From Cellulomonas sp. URHD0024 (lineage in GTDB: Bacteria; Actinomycetota; Actinomycetes; Actinomycetales; Cellulomonadaceae): a stretch of 64,000 nucleotides of DNA. This document shows positions 53,213 to 62,110 of the stretch, piece by piece (the stretch's first letter is position 1; each line of letters starts with the position of its first letter). The stretch spans positions 1 through 64,000 of the forward strand of contig NZ_AUEW01000009.1 of the NCBI RefSeq assembly GCF_000426185.1. The letters run 5' to 3'. The notes under the pieces are model-generated. The model saw only the letters and a list, made by a program, of their open reading frames with translations. It was not told the DNA's origin and made no database searches. Made by a program: the position numbers and the translations under genes.

Positions 53213-54162
53213 GACAGTGCCGCCACGACCTCGCCGACCGGCGATCCGTGCCCGAGGACGGGCGTCAGCCCGACGGCCTCGACGAGCGAGGGGTCGACCC
53301 CCGCGACGGCCAGGGCGGCGGCGAGGACGGCTGAGCGGGGGCGGGCGGACCCGTCGAGAACCTTGAACGCCACCGCGGACCCGTCCGGCAGACCGGCTGC
53401 GTAGACGCCGTCGGCACCGTCCTTGGCGACCAGCCCAGGTACGGCCTCCATGAACCGGGTGGCATCTCGCCCGGTCCCCGCGACGTGCCACGGGTGGCCG
53501 GTCATCGCGCGGGCGACGCGGGCTCGCGGCCCCTCGTCGGCGGAGGAGATCCGCCCGAAGGATCGCGCGAGGCCGACGAGCGTGGTGGAGAACAGCGGCG
53601 CGCCGCACCCGTCGACGGTCTCGTGCTGCACAGCGACCCCCGTCAGGTCCTCGACGGTCGCACGGATCGCGAGCTGCAGAGGGTGCGTCGGATCCAGGTA
53701 CGACCGCGACCAGCCGTTCTCCGCGCACGTCGCCAGCATCCCGGCGTGCTTTCCGGAGCAGTTCTGGGTGATCGGCTCGCTGCCGTGCCCGTCGGACCGC
53801 CACTGGAAGGCCGCGTCGGGGTCGAGCGGCCAGCCGGGGGTGTTGCGCAGGTCGTCGGAACCCATGCCCGCAAGGGACAGCAGCGTGCGGACGACGGCCA
53901 GGTGGCCGCCCTCACCGCTGTGGCTTGCGCACACCAGGGCCAGGAGGGCTCGGTCGACATCGAGGCCCGAACCGAGCATCGCGACGGCCTGCACGGGCTT
54001 GAGCGCCGACCGTGCCCAGATGGTGACGGACGGGTCCCCGAGCGCCAGCCGGACCGAGCCGTCGGGCGCGAGCACGACCAGGTGGCCGAGGTGCACCGAC
54101 TCGACGAGATCGCCCCTCAGCACCCGCGCGAGCGGGACGGCCGCGGTGGCGACGTCGGCCAT
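53209..54162 (-). CDS. L-asparaginase II-type amidohydrolase
   Basis: About 317 residues from ATG 54162. A GTG at 54168 overlaps the preceding stop (GTGA) and would add two residues; both are reasonable. The enzyme belongs to the AnsA type known from Rhizobium, unrelated to the classical bacterial asparaginases. Visible marks are [46 protein letters not shown] and [11 protein letters not shown]. It would release ammonia and aspartate from asparagine, in line with other nitrogen genes in the window. Confidence 0.92.
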   Translation of the reverse strand: MADVATAAVPLARVLRGDLVESVHLGHLVVLAPDGSVRLALGDPSVTIWARSALKPVQAVAMLGSGLDVDRALLALVCASHSGEGGHLAVVRTLLSLAGMGSDDLRNTPGWPLDPDAAFQWRSDGHGSEPITQNCSGKHAGMLATCAENGWSRSYLDPTHPLQLAIRATVEDLTGVAVQHETVDGCGAPLFSTTLVGLARSFGRISSADEGPRARVARAMTGHPWHVAGTGRDATRFMEAVPGLVAKDGADGVYAAGLPDGSAVAFKVLDGSARPRSAVLAAALAVAGVDPSLVEAVGLTPVLGHGSPVGEVVAALS

Positions 54163-54164
54163 GG

Positions 54165-54509
54165 TCACCAGCCGCTGGAGGACGGCCGGTTCGGGCCGCC
54201 GCCGCGGCGACGCGAGTAGGGGGCGATCGCGGGCTTCACGTCGACGAGGTAGACGATCGCAGCGACGGCCGCCAGGAGCGCCAGGAAGCGCGGGAACGGC
54301 AGCGGGAGGCCCAGCGGCGGTGGGATCGACAAGAAAGAGACCAGGACGGCGATACCGAGAATTCCGCCCCACTTGCCCTTCGTCAGCTTGCCGCCCTGGG
54401 TGAAGGCCGTCGGCGGGCGCCGCATCAGGTCGATTGCCGCCCAGGCTGACATCACGAAGATCGCCACGTAGAAGGCGAGGAAGAGAAGACCCTGCAGGGT
54501 TCCGATCAC
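54165..54509 (-). CDS. DUF2516 family membrane protein
   Basis: A 114-residue protein with three predicted helices: LFLAFYVAIFVMSAWAAIDLM, GGILGIAVLVSFLSIP and FLALLAAVAAIVYLVDV. The pattern AIDLMRRPPTAFTQGGKLTKGKW followed by VYLVDVKPAI identifies DUF2516, which is confined largely to actinobacteria and has no known function. It appears to be co-transcribed with the asparaginase and dtd genes through overlaps. Confidence 0.9.
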   Translation of the reverse strand: MIGTLQGLLFLAFYVAIFVMSAWAAIDLMRRPPTAFTQGGKLTKGKWGGILGIAVLVSFLSIPPPLGLPLPFPRFLALLAAVAAIVYLVDVKPAIAPYSRRRGGGPNRPSSSGW

Positions 54510-54522
54510 GAGGTGAGCCTAG

Positions 54523-54936
54523 TCACGGGACCACCCGAAGGCCCTCAGCCCGGGCCGCGGCCGCGAGGTGCTCGTCCCAGACGGCGACGACCAGGTCGGG
54601 CGAGCGCAGCTGGAGCGCCGAGGCGAGGTGCAGCGCGTCGGCCGCGCGGAGCGGGTGCCGGTCGACGAGGGTCGCGGCGGCGGCGGTGACGTCCTCCCCG
54701 AGCTCGAGGACGTGCAGCCCGGGCCAGAGCCGGTCCCACTCGGCGGTCGCGTGACCGTGGTCCTCGAGCCGCCCCGCCCGTCGGCCGCCTGCGAGGGCCG
54801 CGCGCACCTCCGCGTCGGACAGCCGCGAGGTCACGACGAGGTCGGCGCCGTCCCACAGCGCGGCAGCGAGCGCGGACCCGGGCTCGTCGACGACGAGCTT
54901 CACGAGCGCGCTCGTGTCGAGGTAGACGATGGCCAT
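54523..54936 (-). CDS. VapC-type PIN-domain toxin
   Basis: About 137 residues from ATG 54936 (MAIVYLDTSALVKLVVDEPG). The PIN-domain acidic residues are Asp in YLDTSAL, Glu in SDAEVRAAL, Asp in RAADALHLASAL and Asp near AVWDEHL, the expected metal-binding set of an RNase. It lies 10 bases downstream of a small Phd-like gene, the usual antitoxin-toxin order. Confidence 0.93.
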   Translation of the reverse strand: MAIVYLDTSALVKLVVDEPGSALAAALWDGADLVVTSRLSDAEVRAALAGGRRAGRLEDHGHATAEWDRLWPGLHVLELGEDVTAAAATLVDRHPLRAADALHLASALQLRSPDLVVAVWDEHLAAAARAEGLRVVP

Positions 54937-54946
54937 CGAGAGCCCG

Positions 54947-55204
54947 TCAGCGCCGCAGCCGGCGGACGAGGTCGGAGACCGAGCCCTTCGACTTCTCACC
55001 TGCGTGGGCGTGGGGCCGGGACGGCGCGGCCGCCGGCGTGAGCAGGCCCTCGCGCTCGAGGCGCGTCAGGAGGTCCGCCGACTCGATGCCGCTGAGCCGG
55101 GCGACGGGGATCCCGCGTTCGGTGATGACCACGTGCTCGCCTGTGCGCGCGGCCTCGATCCATTGCTTGAGCTCTGCGCGCAGGGCGCTGACCGGGACAT
55201 CCAC
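54947..55204 (-). CDS. Phd/YefM-type antitoxin
   Basis: About 85 residues from GTG 55204. The N-terminal DNA-binding part is VDVPVSALRAELKQWIEAARTGEHVVITERGIPVARL, as in Phd/YefM, and the Arg/Lys/Ser-rich C-terminal tail (SVSDLVRRLRR) would wrap the toxin. It pairs with the downstream PIN gene. The frame was extended upstream in the long reading but this start matches the family. Confidence 0.9.
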   Translation of the reverse strand: MDVPVSALRAELKQWIEAARTGEHVVITERGIPVARLSGIESADLLTRLEREGLLTPAAAPSRPHAHAGEKSKGSVSDLVRRLRR

Positions 55205-55251
55205 ACGGCGACCGTACCGAAACACCGAGGCCGGCGGGGGTGGGCGGCGGA

Positions 55252-56355
55252 TCAGATCTCCGGCAGTGCGTCCCGGGCGTCCTGCGGCTCCGCGCCGGCC
55301 GCCTCCAGCAGATCGACGACGAGGGACCGCTGGAGCAGGACCAGGCTCTGCACCTGCCAGTCGTCGATCGTGAACGGGTCGAGCGCGTGCGCGACCGCGA
55401 ACAGGTCGGTGCGGGCGCGGCCGGCGTCGCGTCCGCTGCCCAGTGCCGCGGACAGCTCCGAGGTGGCGCGCGCGGTGGCGTCCACCTGCGTGGCGATCGC
55501 CGAGAGGTCGTGGGTGCCCGCCTCGACGGCAGGGAGCGAGCGCCGGACCAGCACGCGTGCGTTGCGCATGGCCCGGTCGACGAGCACCGCACGAGCCTCG
55601 AGCCCGGCGAGCTCGTCGCGGAACCGCCGGATCGTCGGGGAGATGCGGGCCAGCTCGCCCGCGTTCTTGGCGGTCTCGGACCACTCGTCGATGGCCGGCT
55701 GCGAGGCTCGCGCGCGGACCAGGGCGTCCTCGACGTCGTCGGACGAGCCGGCTCGCAGTCCCCGCGCCGCCACGCGGAGCACCCCGGCGAGCTCCTCGCA
55801 CGCGCTGCGCGCCAGCGCCCTCGAGTGTCTGCGCGGGTCGCGTGGCGTCAGCACCGCGACGACGAGCGCGACCGCACCGCCGATCGCCGCGTCGATCCAC
55901 CGCCCCAGCGGTCCGCCGCTGGCGGTGAGCGCCGGAAGGCCCACGATCACGAGCGCCTGGACGCCGGCCTGCGTGGTGAGCAGTGCACCGCGGTCGATGA
56001 ACCGCGCGATCGTCGCGGCGACGAACAGGACGACGGCGACCTGCCACACACCGTTGCCGATCAGGTGCACGAGCACGTCGCCCAGGGCCACACCGATCGC
56101 GACGCCCACGGCCAGCTCGGCGACCTTGCGCACGGACCGGTCCGCGGTGAACCCGAGCGCGACCCACGCACAGACGGGTGCGAAGAACGGGTACGGGTGG
56201 TGCACGACATAACGAGCCAGCCCGAACGCGATCCCCGCGGCGATCGCGGCCTGCAGGATCGGGAACCACGCGGCGTGCACGCGGGACGCGCCCTGCCGGA
56301 CTCGGGCCTCGAGGAGTACCCGGGTCCGGGTTCCGGCGTCCGCCGTCGCGCTCAC
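55252..56355 (-). CDS. FUSC-family membrane protein
   Basis: About 367 residues from GTG 56355, overlapping the ygfZ stop (GTGA). The N-terminal half has about six helices and the FUSC pattern (FFAPVCAWVALGFTADRSVRKVAELAVGVAIGVALGD). The C-terminal half is cytoplasmic and helical (EDALVRARASQPAIDEW, AMRNARVLVRRSL). FUSC proteins include aromatic-acid efflux components (AaeB) and related exporters. The substrate here is unknown. Confidence 0.87.
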   Translation of the reverse strand: MSATADAGTRTRVLLEARVRQGASRVHAAWFPILQAAIAAGIAFGLARYVVHHPYPFFAPVCAWVALGFTADRSVRKVAELAVGVAIGVALGDVLVHLIGNGVWQVAVVLFVAATIARFIDRGALLTTQAGVQALVIVGLPALTASGGPLGRWIDAAIGGAVALVVAVLTPRDPRRHSRALARSACEELAGVLRVAARGLRAGSSDDVEDALVRARASQPAIDEWSETAKNAGELARISPTIRRFRDELAGLEARAVLVDRAMRNARVLVRRSLPAVEAGTHDLSAIATQVDATARATSELSAALGSGRDAGRARTDLFAVAHALDPFTIDDWQVQSLVLLQRSLVVDLLEAAGAEPQDARDALPEI

Positions 56356-57536
56356 AGCATCGGGTGCTGCCCCAGCCCGCGGGCCACCGGTCCACGGGGT
56401 GCAGGCCGGTCCGTCGAGACACCCTCGCCCGGCACGATCGCCTCCTGGTTGACCGCGACGGCACCGCCGTCGCTGTCCACGACCAGCTCGGCGTCGACGG
56501 GGGTGGACCGCTTCACCACCGCCAGCGCGACCGGCCCGAGCTCGTGGTGCCTCGCGACGGTCGTCACGGACCCGACGACCTTTCCGGGCTCCTGGCTCGT
56601 GTCGCTCCGGACGACGTCGTGCACCTGCGCGCCGACCTCGGGCAGTACGTGCCCGGAGCCGTCGAGGTGGAGCATCACGAGCCGCCGCGGTGGCCGCCCG
56701 AGGTTGTGCACGCGCGCGACCGTCTCCTGCCCGCGGTAGCAGCCCTTGTGCAGGTGGACGGCGGTGCGCAGCCAGTCCAGCTCGTGCGGGATCGTCCGGT
56801 GGTCGACCTCGTGGGACGCCCGCGGTCGCCACGCCTCGACACGCAGGGCCTCGCTGGCCCAGGTGCCGACGAGGGGCCAGCCGGCCGCCTCCCGCGCCTT
56901 GACCTCGTCGACCAGCCGGTCGCGGGGGACCAGGACGAGCCGCCAGTCGCGGTCCTGCCCGGGGTGCTCGTCGTCCGCAGGTCCGTAGCGCGTGCCGCCC
57001 TCGGCGGTCGTCGGCCACGGGTCCCGCCACGTCACCGGCTCCTCGGGCGCGCCCTCGGCGTCCACGGGTTCGCCGATCGCCGCCCAGCCGTCGGTCACGT
57101 CCGCGACCTCGACCCGCAGCATGAACTTCATGCGGTTCAGCCAGGCCGCCAGGGCGATGGGCGTCTCGGTGATCAGCCAGGTCGTCTCGCCGTCGTCGAC
57201 CACGCCGGCCGCGTGCTCGATGTGCCCCTGCGGGCTGAGCACGAGCAGCTCGGTGGAGGTCCGCGGCTCCAGGGCTGCGAGCTCTTGCGACGTGATGGAG
57301 TTGAGCCAGGAGAGCCGGTCCGGGCCGGTCACGGTGACGACGCCCAGGTGCGACTGGTCGACCACCGCGCCGCCGCGGCTCAGGGCTCGCTGCTCCGCGG
57401 TCGGGTCCCCGTAGTGCCAGGCGACGCCGTCGTCGGGACCCGAGCCCCTGACCGCACCCCGGCGGTTCAGCAGCGGGCTGGCGTGCCGCGGGGGCTCGCC
57501 GTGGCGTGCTGTCTCGACGTCGACCGGTGCCGTCAT
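56352..57536 (-). CDS. ygfZ: Folate-binding YgfZ-type protein
   Basis: About 394 residues from ATG 57536, overlapping the nitrobindin stop (ATGA). It resembles the T-protein of glycine cleavage at the fold level, with LSWLNSITSQELAALEP early on and the diagnostic motif KGCYRGQETVARVHNLG, whose cysteine is needed for function of YgfZ. It helps assembly and repair of iron-sulfur enzymes, using folate. An insert with TWRDPWPTTAEGGTRYG makes it longer than the enterobacterial protein, which is common in actinobacteria. Confidence 0.94.
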   Translation of the reverse strand: MTAPVDVETARHGEPPRHASPLLNRRGAVRGSGPDDGVAWHYGDPTAEQRALSRGGAVVDQSHLGVVTVTGPDRLSWLNSITSQELAALEPRTSTELLVLSPQGHIEHAAGVVDDGETTWLITETPIALAAWLNRMKFMLRVEVADVTDGWAAIGEPVDAEGAPEEPVTWRDPWPTTAEGGTRYGPADDEHPGQDRDWRLVLVPRDRLVDEVKAREAAGWPLVGTWASEALRVEAWRPRASHEVDHRTIPHELDWLRTAVHLHKGCYRGQETVARVHNLGRPPRRLVMLHLDGSGHVLPEVGAQVHDVVRSDTSQEPGKVVGSVTTVARHHELGPVALAVVKRSTPVDAELVVDSDGGAVAVNQEAIVPGEGVSTDRPAPRGPVARGLGQHPML

Positions 57537-58123
57537 GAGCCTTCCCCTGCTGCTTCCACGCGGGACAGGCGCCCCGACGCGTACGACTGCATCGGGTGCC
57601 CGAAGGCTGCGATGTCGTGCGCCCACATGAGCTCGCCGTTGACGAGCCCGTAGAGCCGCTTCTCCGCGCTGACGTCCGCGCCGCTCGGCGCCCGCGCGAT
57701 CAGGTCGCTCACCAGGTCGATCCGGCCCTTGCCGACAGCTCCGACGAACAGCCCGACATGACCCGACGGGTCCGCGACGAGGAGCTCGACCGGGAACTGC
57801 TCGGCGGTCAGGCCGTGGTCGGTCGGGCGCTCCGGCGGGACGCGCCAGTAGCCGGACTCGGTCTGCCAGACGGGTCCCAGCGGTTGTTCGGCGTCGGGAT
57901 CCACGAGCGGTGCGGGATCGGCCGGTGCCTCGACGAGCCGGATCGTCGACGAGTACGACAGGTACGGGCCGCCGTCGTGGTCGAAGACGATGTCCTGCGT
58001 GAAGGTCGCCTCGTCGATGCCCGGGTAGTCCACGACACCCTCGCCGCGCCACGTGCCGACCAACCAGGCCAGCGGGTACACCTCGGGGGCCATGCCCTCG
58101 GGGTCGGGCAGCACGAACGGCAT
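57533..58123 (-). CDS. FABP-like/nitrobindin heme-binding protein
   Basis: A 196-residue beta-barrel protein of the DUF1794/nitrobindin family. The start GTWRGEG motif (LAWLVGTWRGEGVVDYPG) is diagnostic, and the distal His lies in HPMQSYASGRLSR near the end. Relatives bind heme and isomerise peroxynitrite. It precedes ygfZ on the same strand with overlapping stop and start, a pairing often kept in actinobacteria. Confidence 0.9.
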   Translation of the reverse strand: MPFVLPDPEGMAPEVYPLAWLVGTWRGEGVVDYPGIDEATFTQDIVFDHDGGPYLSYSSTIRLVEAPADPAPLVDPDAEQPLGPVWQTESGYWRVPPERPTDHGLTAEQFPVELLVADPSGHVGLFVGAVGKGRIDLVSDLIARAPSGADVSAEKRLYGLVNGELMWAHDIAAFGHPMQSYASGRLSRVEAAGEGS

Positions 58124-58162
58124 CGTCAGAGCCTCCTGGTCACGGTCGGACGCAGGACTGCG

Positions 58163-58270
58163 TCAGCTCTGGCCCTTGTAGAGCCGGAAGACGACGAGCG
58201 CAGAGATCGAGCCGATCGCCAGCGTCGCCAGCACCAGCAGGCCGATGAAGAGTCCTTCCAGCGCAGTCAT
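58163..58270 (-). CDS. 35-residue membrane micropeptide
   Basis: An ATG at 58270 opens a frame of 36 codons to TGA at 58163-58165. The peptide begins MTALEGLFIGLLVLATLAIG and ends VVFRLYKGQS: one membrane helix with a basic tail. It lies 39 bases upstream of the nitrobindin gene on the same strand. No family is recognised, but the composition is unlike chance frames, which in this GC range are Arg-rich. Confidence 0.6.
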   Translation of the reverse strand: MTALEGLFIGLLVLATLAIGSISALVVFRLYKGQS

Positions 58271-58309
58271 GCACCGATCCTAACGAGCGCATCCCCCTAA
58301 CCTGTTCCG

Positions 58310-58681
58310 GTGAGCACCCCCGCGCGTCCCCTCGTGATCAAGACCACGTCCGGCACCGACCGCCCGGAAGCCACCAACCAGGCCTTCACCGTGGCCGCAG
58401 CCGCCGTCGCCGCCGGTGCGTCCGTGAGCCTCTGGCTCACCGGCGAGTCCGCGTGGTTCGCCCTGCCCGGACGCGCCGCCGACCTGGTCCTCGAGCACGC
58501 CACTCCCCTCGCCGAGCTGCTGGCCCTCGTCCTCGAGGAGGGCACCGTGACCGTCTGCACCCAGTGCGCCGCCCGCCGCTCCATCGGAGCCGACGACGTC
58601 CTGCCCGGCATCCGCATCGCCGGCGCCGCGGTCTTCGTCGAGGAGTCGCTCGCCGAGCACGCGCAGGCGCTCGTCTACTAG
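58310..58681 (+). CDS. DsrE/DsrF-like family protein
   Basis: A 123-residue protein from GTG 58310. It has the alpha/beta DsrE-like pattern: LVIKTTSGTDRPEATNQAFTVAAAAVAAGASVSLWLTGES, with a short CTQCAARRSIG motif in the middle whose two cysteines could carry sulfur. The C-terminus reads GAAVFVEESLAEHAQALVY. It may take part in persulfide transfer, but there are no other sulfur genes near it. It is divergent from the micropeptide. Confidence 0.85.
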   Translation: MSTPARPLVIKTTSGTDRPEATNQAFTVAAAAVAAGASVSLWLTGESAWFALPGRAADLVLEHATPLAELLALVLEEGTVTVCTQCAARRSIGADDVLPGIRIAGAAVFVEESLAEHAQALVY

Positions 58682-58886
58682 CCGACCTCGACGCTTCGCC
58701 TCCCGACCGCGAAGCCGTTCGGGTAGGCGCGCGATCCGCGGTCGTCGTCCTCCTCGTTCTCCACCCGCGGGCCTCGCGAACGTCGAGCAGTGTTCGCCCG
58801 CTCGTCACCCATGCGTCCCGCGAGTCTGTGACCGTGGGCGGGTTGTCCACATCTCGTGGGCTGCCACGCATTCCACAGGAGAATCG

Positions 58887-59927
58887 ATGAAGCTTCGGCG
58901 CCCCGCACTGACCGCTCTCGCCCTCACGGCCGGCCTCGCCGGTGCCCTCGCGTCGCCCGCTGCCGCCGCGTCGGAGCACGGTCCAGAGCACGACGACGCC
59001 GGTCACTACTCGTTCGCGATCATCGGCGACATCCCCTACGGCGCCGCCCAGATCGCGCTGTTCCCGACGTGGATCGACGAGATCAACGCTGCCGACCCGG
59101 AGCTGACGTTCCACGTCGGGGACATCAAGAACGGCTCGACCACGTGCGACGACCCCTACTACTCGCTCATCAGGTCGGACTTCGACCGCTTCGAGCAGCC
59201 GCTGGTCTACACGCCCGGCGACAACGAGTGGACCGACTGCCACCGTGCCAACAACGGCGCCTACAACCCGCTCGAACGACTCTCGTACGACCGGTCCATC
59301 TTCTTCACGAACCCGGGCTGGTCGCTCGGCCAGCACCCCACCAAGGTCGACTCGCAGGCCCGCAGCGGGTTCCCCGAGAACGTCCAGCTGCGGCGCCAGG
59401 GCGTCGACTTCGCCATGGTGCACGTCGTCGGCAGCAACGACGGCCTGCAGCCGTGGGCCGGCCTCGGCAACACGACCGCCACGCCCGAGCAGGTCGCCGC
59501 GGAGAACGCCCGCATGGCGAACGCGCTCACGGTGGTCCACGAGACCTTCGCGACGGCCCGCCAGAAGCACGACCGGGCCGTCACCGTGCTGCTCCAGGCG
59601 GACATGTTCGACCCGACCTACACAGCCACGCCGAACGACATCTCGGCGTTCCAGCCGCTGGTGCAGGCGCTCGTGACGGAGTCGAGCCGGTTCGACGGCG
59701 AGGTCTACCTCGTCAACGGCGACAGCCATCTCTACAACGCCGACCAGCCGCTGGCGACCGGTTCGCCCTGGCTCACGACCTACGGCGTCACCGGCTCGGC
59801 GGACAACCTCCGCCGGATCACCGTCGACGGCTCCAGCAACAACAAGGACTGGCTCAAGGTCACGATCAACCGCCCCGGCGCGTCCGACGTCCTCAGGTGG
59901 GAGCGCGTCCCGTACGTCGCGCAGTGA
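58887..59927 (+). CDS. Secreted metallophosphoesterase-like protein
   Basis: A 346-residue exported protein; the signal peptide ends ASPAAAASE near residue 29. The metallophosphoesterase pattern is present: IIGDIPYGA for the first metal ligand, HVGDIKNGS for the second and TPGDNEWTDC in place of GNHD. A later motif LVNGDSHLYN supplies another ligand. This is the secreted phosphoesterase type whose substrate is unknown. The His of GNHE is replaced by Glu/Trp, so catalysis may differ. Confidence 0.87.
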   Translation: MKLRRPALTALALTAGLAGALASPAAAASEHGPEHDDAGHYSFAIIGDIPYGAAQIALFPTWIDEINAADPELTFHVGDIKNGSTTCDDPYYSLIRSDFDRFEQPLVYTPGDNEWTDCHRANNGAYNPLERLSYDRSIFFTNPGWSLGQHPTKVDSQARSGFPENVQLRRQGVDFAMVHVVGSNDGLQPWAGLGNTTATPEQVAAENARMANALTVVHETFATARQKHDRAVTVLLQADMFDPTYTATPNDISAFQPLVQALVTESSRFDGEVYLVNGDSHLYNADQPLATGSPWLTTYGVTGSADNLRRITVDGSSNNKDWLKVTINRPGASDVLRWERVPYVAQ

Positions 59928-59954
59928 GGTAGCCGGGCCGCCGCAGGGTTCGGA

Positions 59955-60046
59955 CCTAGCGCCACTTGGGTCGGGAGTTGCTCGTGTTGCGCCCGGAGTG
60001 CCGAATCCGCCCTCCACGCGCCCCACGAGCACCAGGTGGCGCTAGG
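59955..60046. repeat. 92-base nested inverted repeat between convergent genes
   Basis: Outer arms CCTAGCGCCACTTGG (59955) and CCAGGTGGCGCTAGG (ending 60046) match in 14 of 15 positions. Inside them TGCTCGTG and CACGAGCA form a second pair. It lies between the phosphoesterase stop (59927) and the DUF4395 stop (60130). It may be a bidirectional terminator or a small non-autonomous element. Confidence 0.75.
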
Positions 60047-60129
60047 CCCGCCCGCGTCCGGAGGCGGCAGCGGCGCGGTCCGCCCGCATCCTGACGCGGG
60101 GTCGGCGCGTCCGCCCGCGGCCGGAACGG

Positions 60130-60627
60130 TCAGGCGGCGGCGCGGCCCGCGCGGAGGCGGAGGCCCAGCAGGTACATCTCGCGGCCGAGGCACAGGCCGA
60201 AGACCGCGTTGAGGAACGCGGCGACCAGGGCGAAGCCGGCGGCGACCGGGATGGCGTAGGGCACACCCAGCAACCCCAGCAGGAGGCCGGCGCCGGTGAT
60301 GACCAGCCCGACGAGCTGCGCGAAGGTCGGCGGCCGGGGGTCCTCCAGCTCGGTCGGCGGCGCCAGGCGGGGGCGGACGACCGTGCGGAACACCCAGCCC
60401 TGCCAGGTGTGGCCGACCCCGCGGAACGTCCCGATCGCGAAGCTGACGACGATCAGGGCGAGCAGCGCGGCCGCGGCGGCCGGCCAGGCGCCGAGCAACA
60501 GGACACCGGCGAGCAGGACGAGGTTGATCCACGCACCGAAGCGCGGGCCGCGGGGATCGATACCGGCCGGGGAGGCGGGTGCGACGGCCGGGGCAGGTCG
60601 GGAAGGCTCAGGGGCGGACTCGGACAT
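60130..60627 (-). CDS. DUF4395 membrane protein
   Basis: About 165 residues from ATG 60627. After a Pro/Ala-rich N-terminus come four helices with the family marks IDPRGPRFGAWINLVLLAGVLL, FAIGTFRGVGHTWQGWVFRTVVRPRL and AFLNAVFGLCLGREMYLLGLRL. Two cysteine-lacking but conserved loops fit DUF4395, which is often encoded with a thioredoxin-like protein in actinobacteria, as here. Its role may be in extracytoplasmic thiol redox. Confidence 0.88.
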   Translation of the reverse strand: MSESAPEPSRPAPAVAPASPAGIDPRGPRFGAWINLVLLAGVLLLGAWPAAAAALLALIVVSFAIGTFRGVGHTWQGWVFRTVVRPRLAPPTELEDPRPPTFAQLVGLVITGAGLLLGLLGVPYAIPVAAGFALVAAFLNAVFGLCLGREMYLLGLRLRAGRAAA

Positions 60628-60698
60628 CGGGAGCTCCAGGGGACGCAGGTCGGGGGCCGGGGCCGGGGCCGACGCCGCCCGGCCGCCCCTCGCGGGCG

Positions 60699-61166
60699 TC
60701 AGGGAGCGGTGACCCCGCCCGGACACGCCTCGAGCGCGGCCAGCGCGTGCCGACGGTCCGTCGCACCGGACATGCGTCCGACGACGACGCCACGGGCGTC
60801 GAGCAGGAGGATCGTCGGGGTACGCATGATGGAGAAGCGTCGCACGAGGTCCAGGTGCTCCACCACGTCCATCTCGACGTGTGAGAGGTCGTCGTGCTCG
60901 GTCACCAGCTGCCCGAGCACCGCGGCCGTCCGTCGGCAGGGCGTGCACACCTCGCTGGAGAACTGGGCGAAGGTCGCGCGCCGCCCGAGCGGGACACCGA
61001 GCTCGGCGGCGGTCAGCCGCTGGTGGTCACCGACGTCGGGCTCGTCGACCGCCCGCCGCAGGAGCTGGGCGTCGACCGGGGTGTAGCGACCGTTGCGCGC
61101 TCGCCACCAGAGTCCCAGGCCTGTCGAGACGGCCAGGAGCGCCGCGACGAGCAGCACATTGCCCAT
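60699..61166 (-). CDS. Membrane-anchored thioredoxin-like protein
   Basis: About 155 residues from ATG 61166, one base after the upstream stop; an ATG at 61202 would overlap the previous gene by 35 bases. A membrane anchor (VLLVAALLAVSTGLGLWW) leads to a thioredoxin fold with FSSEVCTPCRRTAAVLGQL as active site (CTPC), and the cis-Pro in IMRTPTILLLDA. The domain faces outward. With DUF4395 downstream and a membrane protein upstream it forms a redox-related three-gene set. Confidence 0.9.
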   Translation of the reverse strand: MGNVLLVAALLAVSTGLGLWWRARNGRYTPVDAQLLRRAVDEPDVGDHQRLTAAELGVPLGRRATFAQFSSEVCTPCRRTAAVLGQLVTEHDDLSHVEMDVVEHLDLVRRFSIMRTPTILLLDARGVVVGRMSGATDRRHALAALEACPGGVTAP

Positions 61167-61167
61167 G

Positions 61168-61902
61168 TCACCCCACCAGAACCCGACCAACGACGTAGAC
61201 AAGAGTACCGGTGACCGTCACCGGAAGGGTGACGGCCGCGAGCGAGGGCCACCGCCGTTCGAGTGAAGGGAGCTCGTCGAAGAGCGCGTGCAGTGTGGCG
61301 ACGAGCACACCCACGGCGAGGCCGAGCAGCAGCGCCGGTCCGACGTCGATGTCCTTCAGGAGCGCACCCCCGAGGGCGCCTGCGGCCGCCGCAGCGACGC
61401 TCGTGACAAGTGCGCCGAGCCAGGTCGCCAGCCGGAACGCGACGACGACCGACCCCACGGAGAGGGCCAGTGCGCCGACCACGACGAGCGGTTCGCCGCC
61501 CGGCGTGCGGCCGGTGGCCACCCAGCCGGCCGCGGCGACGGCGACGAGCGTGCCGGTGACGGTGCCCGACACGGACTCGACGAGCCGCTCGCGACCGTCG
61601 CGCCGCAGGAGCTCGTTCAGGAACGCGAGCAGGACCGCCCCCGCGAAGACGAGGGGGAGATACCGCAGGTAGGGCTGGGCGGCGGTCAGGTGCACGACGA
61701 CGACGGCGCCGGTCCCACCGACCCCGACGACGACCGACGACCCCGCGCGGAAGGGCAGTCCGACCAGGGCCGGCCAGCCGAGGGCGAACACGACGACCAG
61801 GAGAACAGCCGCGATGGCCAGCGCGAGACCGCCGAGGTATCCGGCGACCGCGACGGCGGCCGCGAGCGCGGCGGTGACGACCGCGCGATTGGCGAGCTGC
61901 AC
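61168..61902 (-). CDS. Hypothetical multi-pass membrane protein
   Basis: About 244 residues from GTG 61902 with six or seven hydrophobic helices. A basic/acidic loop LNELLRRDGRERLVESVSGTVTGTL and LFDELPSLERRWPSL are the main non-membrane parts. The length and pattern resemble CDP-diglyceride synthase-like or transport proteins, but no motif confirms either. It is upstream of, and probably co-transcribed with, the thioredoxin-like gene. Confidence 0.7.
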   Translation of the reverse strand: MQLANRAVVTAALAAAVAVAGYLGGLALAIAAVLLVVVFALGWPALVGLPFRAGSSVVVGVGGTGAVVVVHLTAAQPYLRYLPLVFAGAVLLAFLNELLRRDGRERLVESVSGTVTGTLVAVAAAGWVATGRTPGGEPLVVVGALALSVGSVVVAFRLATWLGALVTSVAAAAAGALGGALLKDIDVGPALLLGLAVGVLVATLHALFDELPSLERRWPSLAAVTLPVTVTGTLVYVVGRVLVG

Positions 61903-62110
61903 GCCTACCGACCTGCGTCCGGGGTCACCACGGACGGGTACGAGGACGTCAGACGTGGGAGCACGCCGCCGATTGTCGCATCTCGCGCCGATTTCCCCAG
62001 AGTTAACGTCGGTGTCCCCGTTTGCCACCTGGTCAGCCCTCGACAAACGGACGCAACGTCCCCGGAACACGCGATACCGTGTGCCCCACTCGCACGCAGG
62101 GAGGTAGGAC

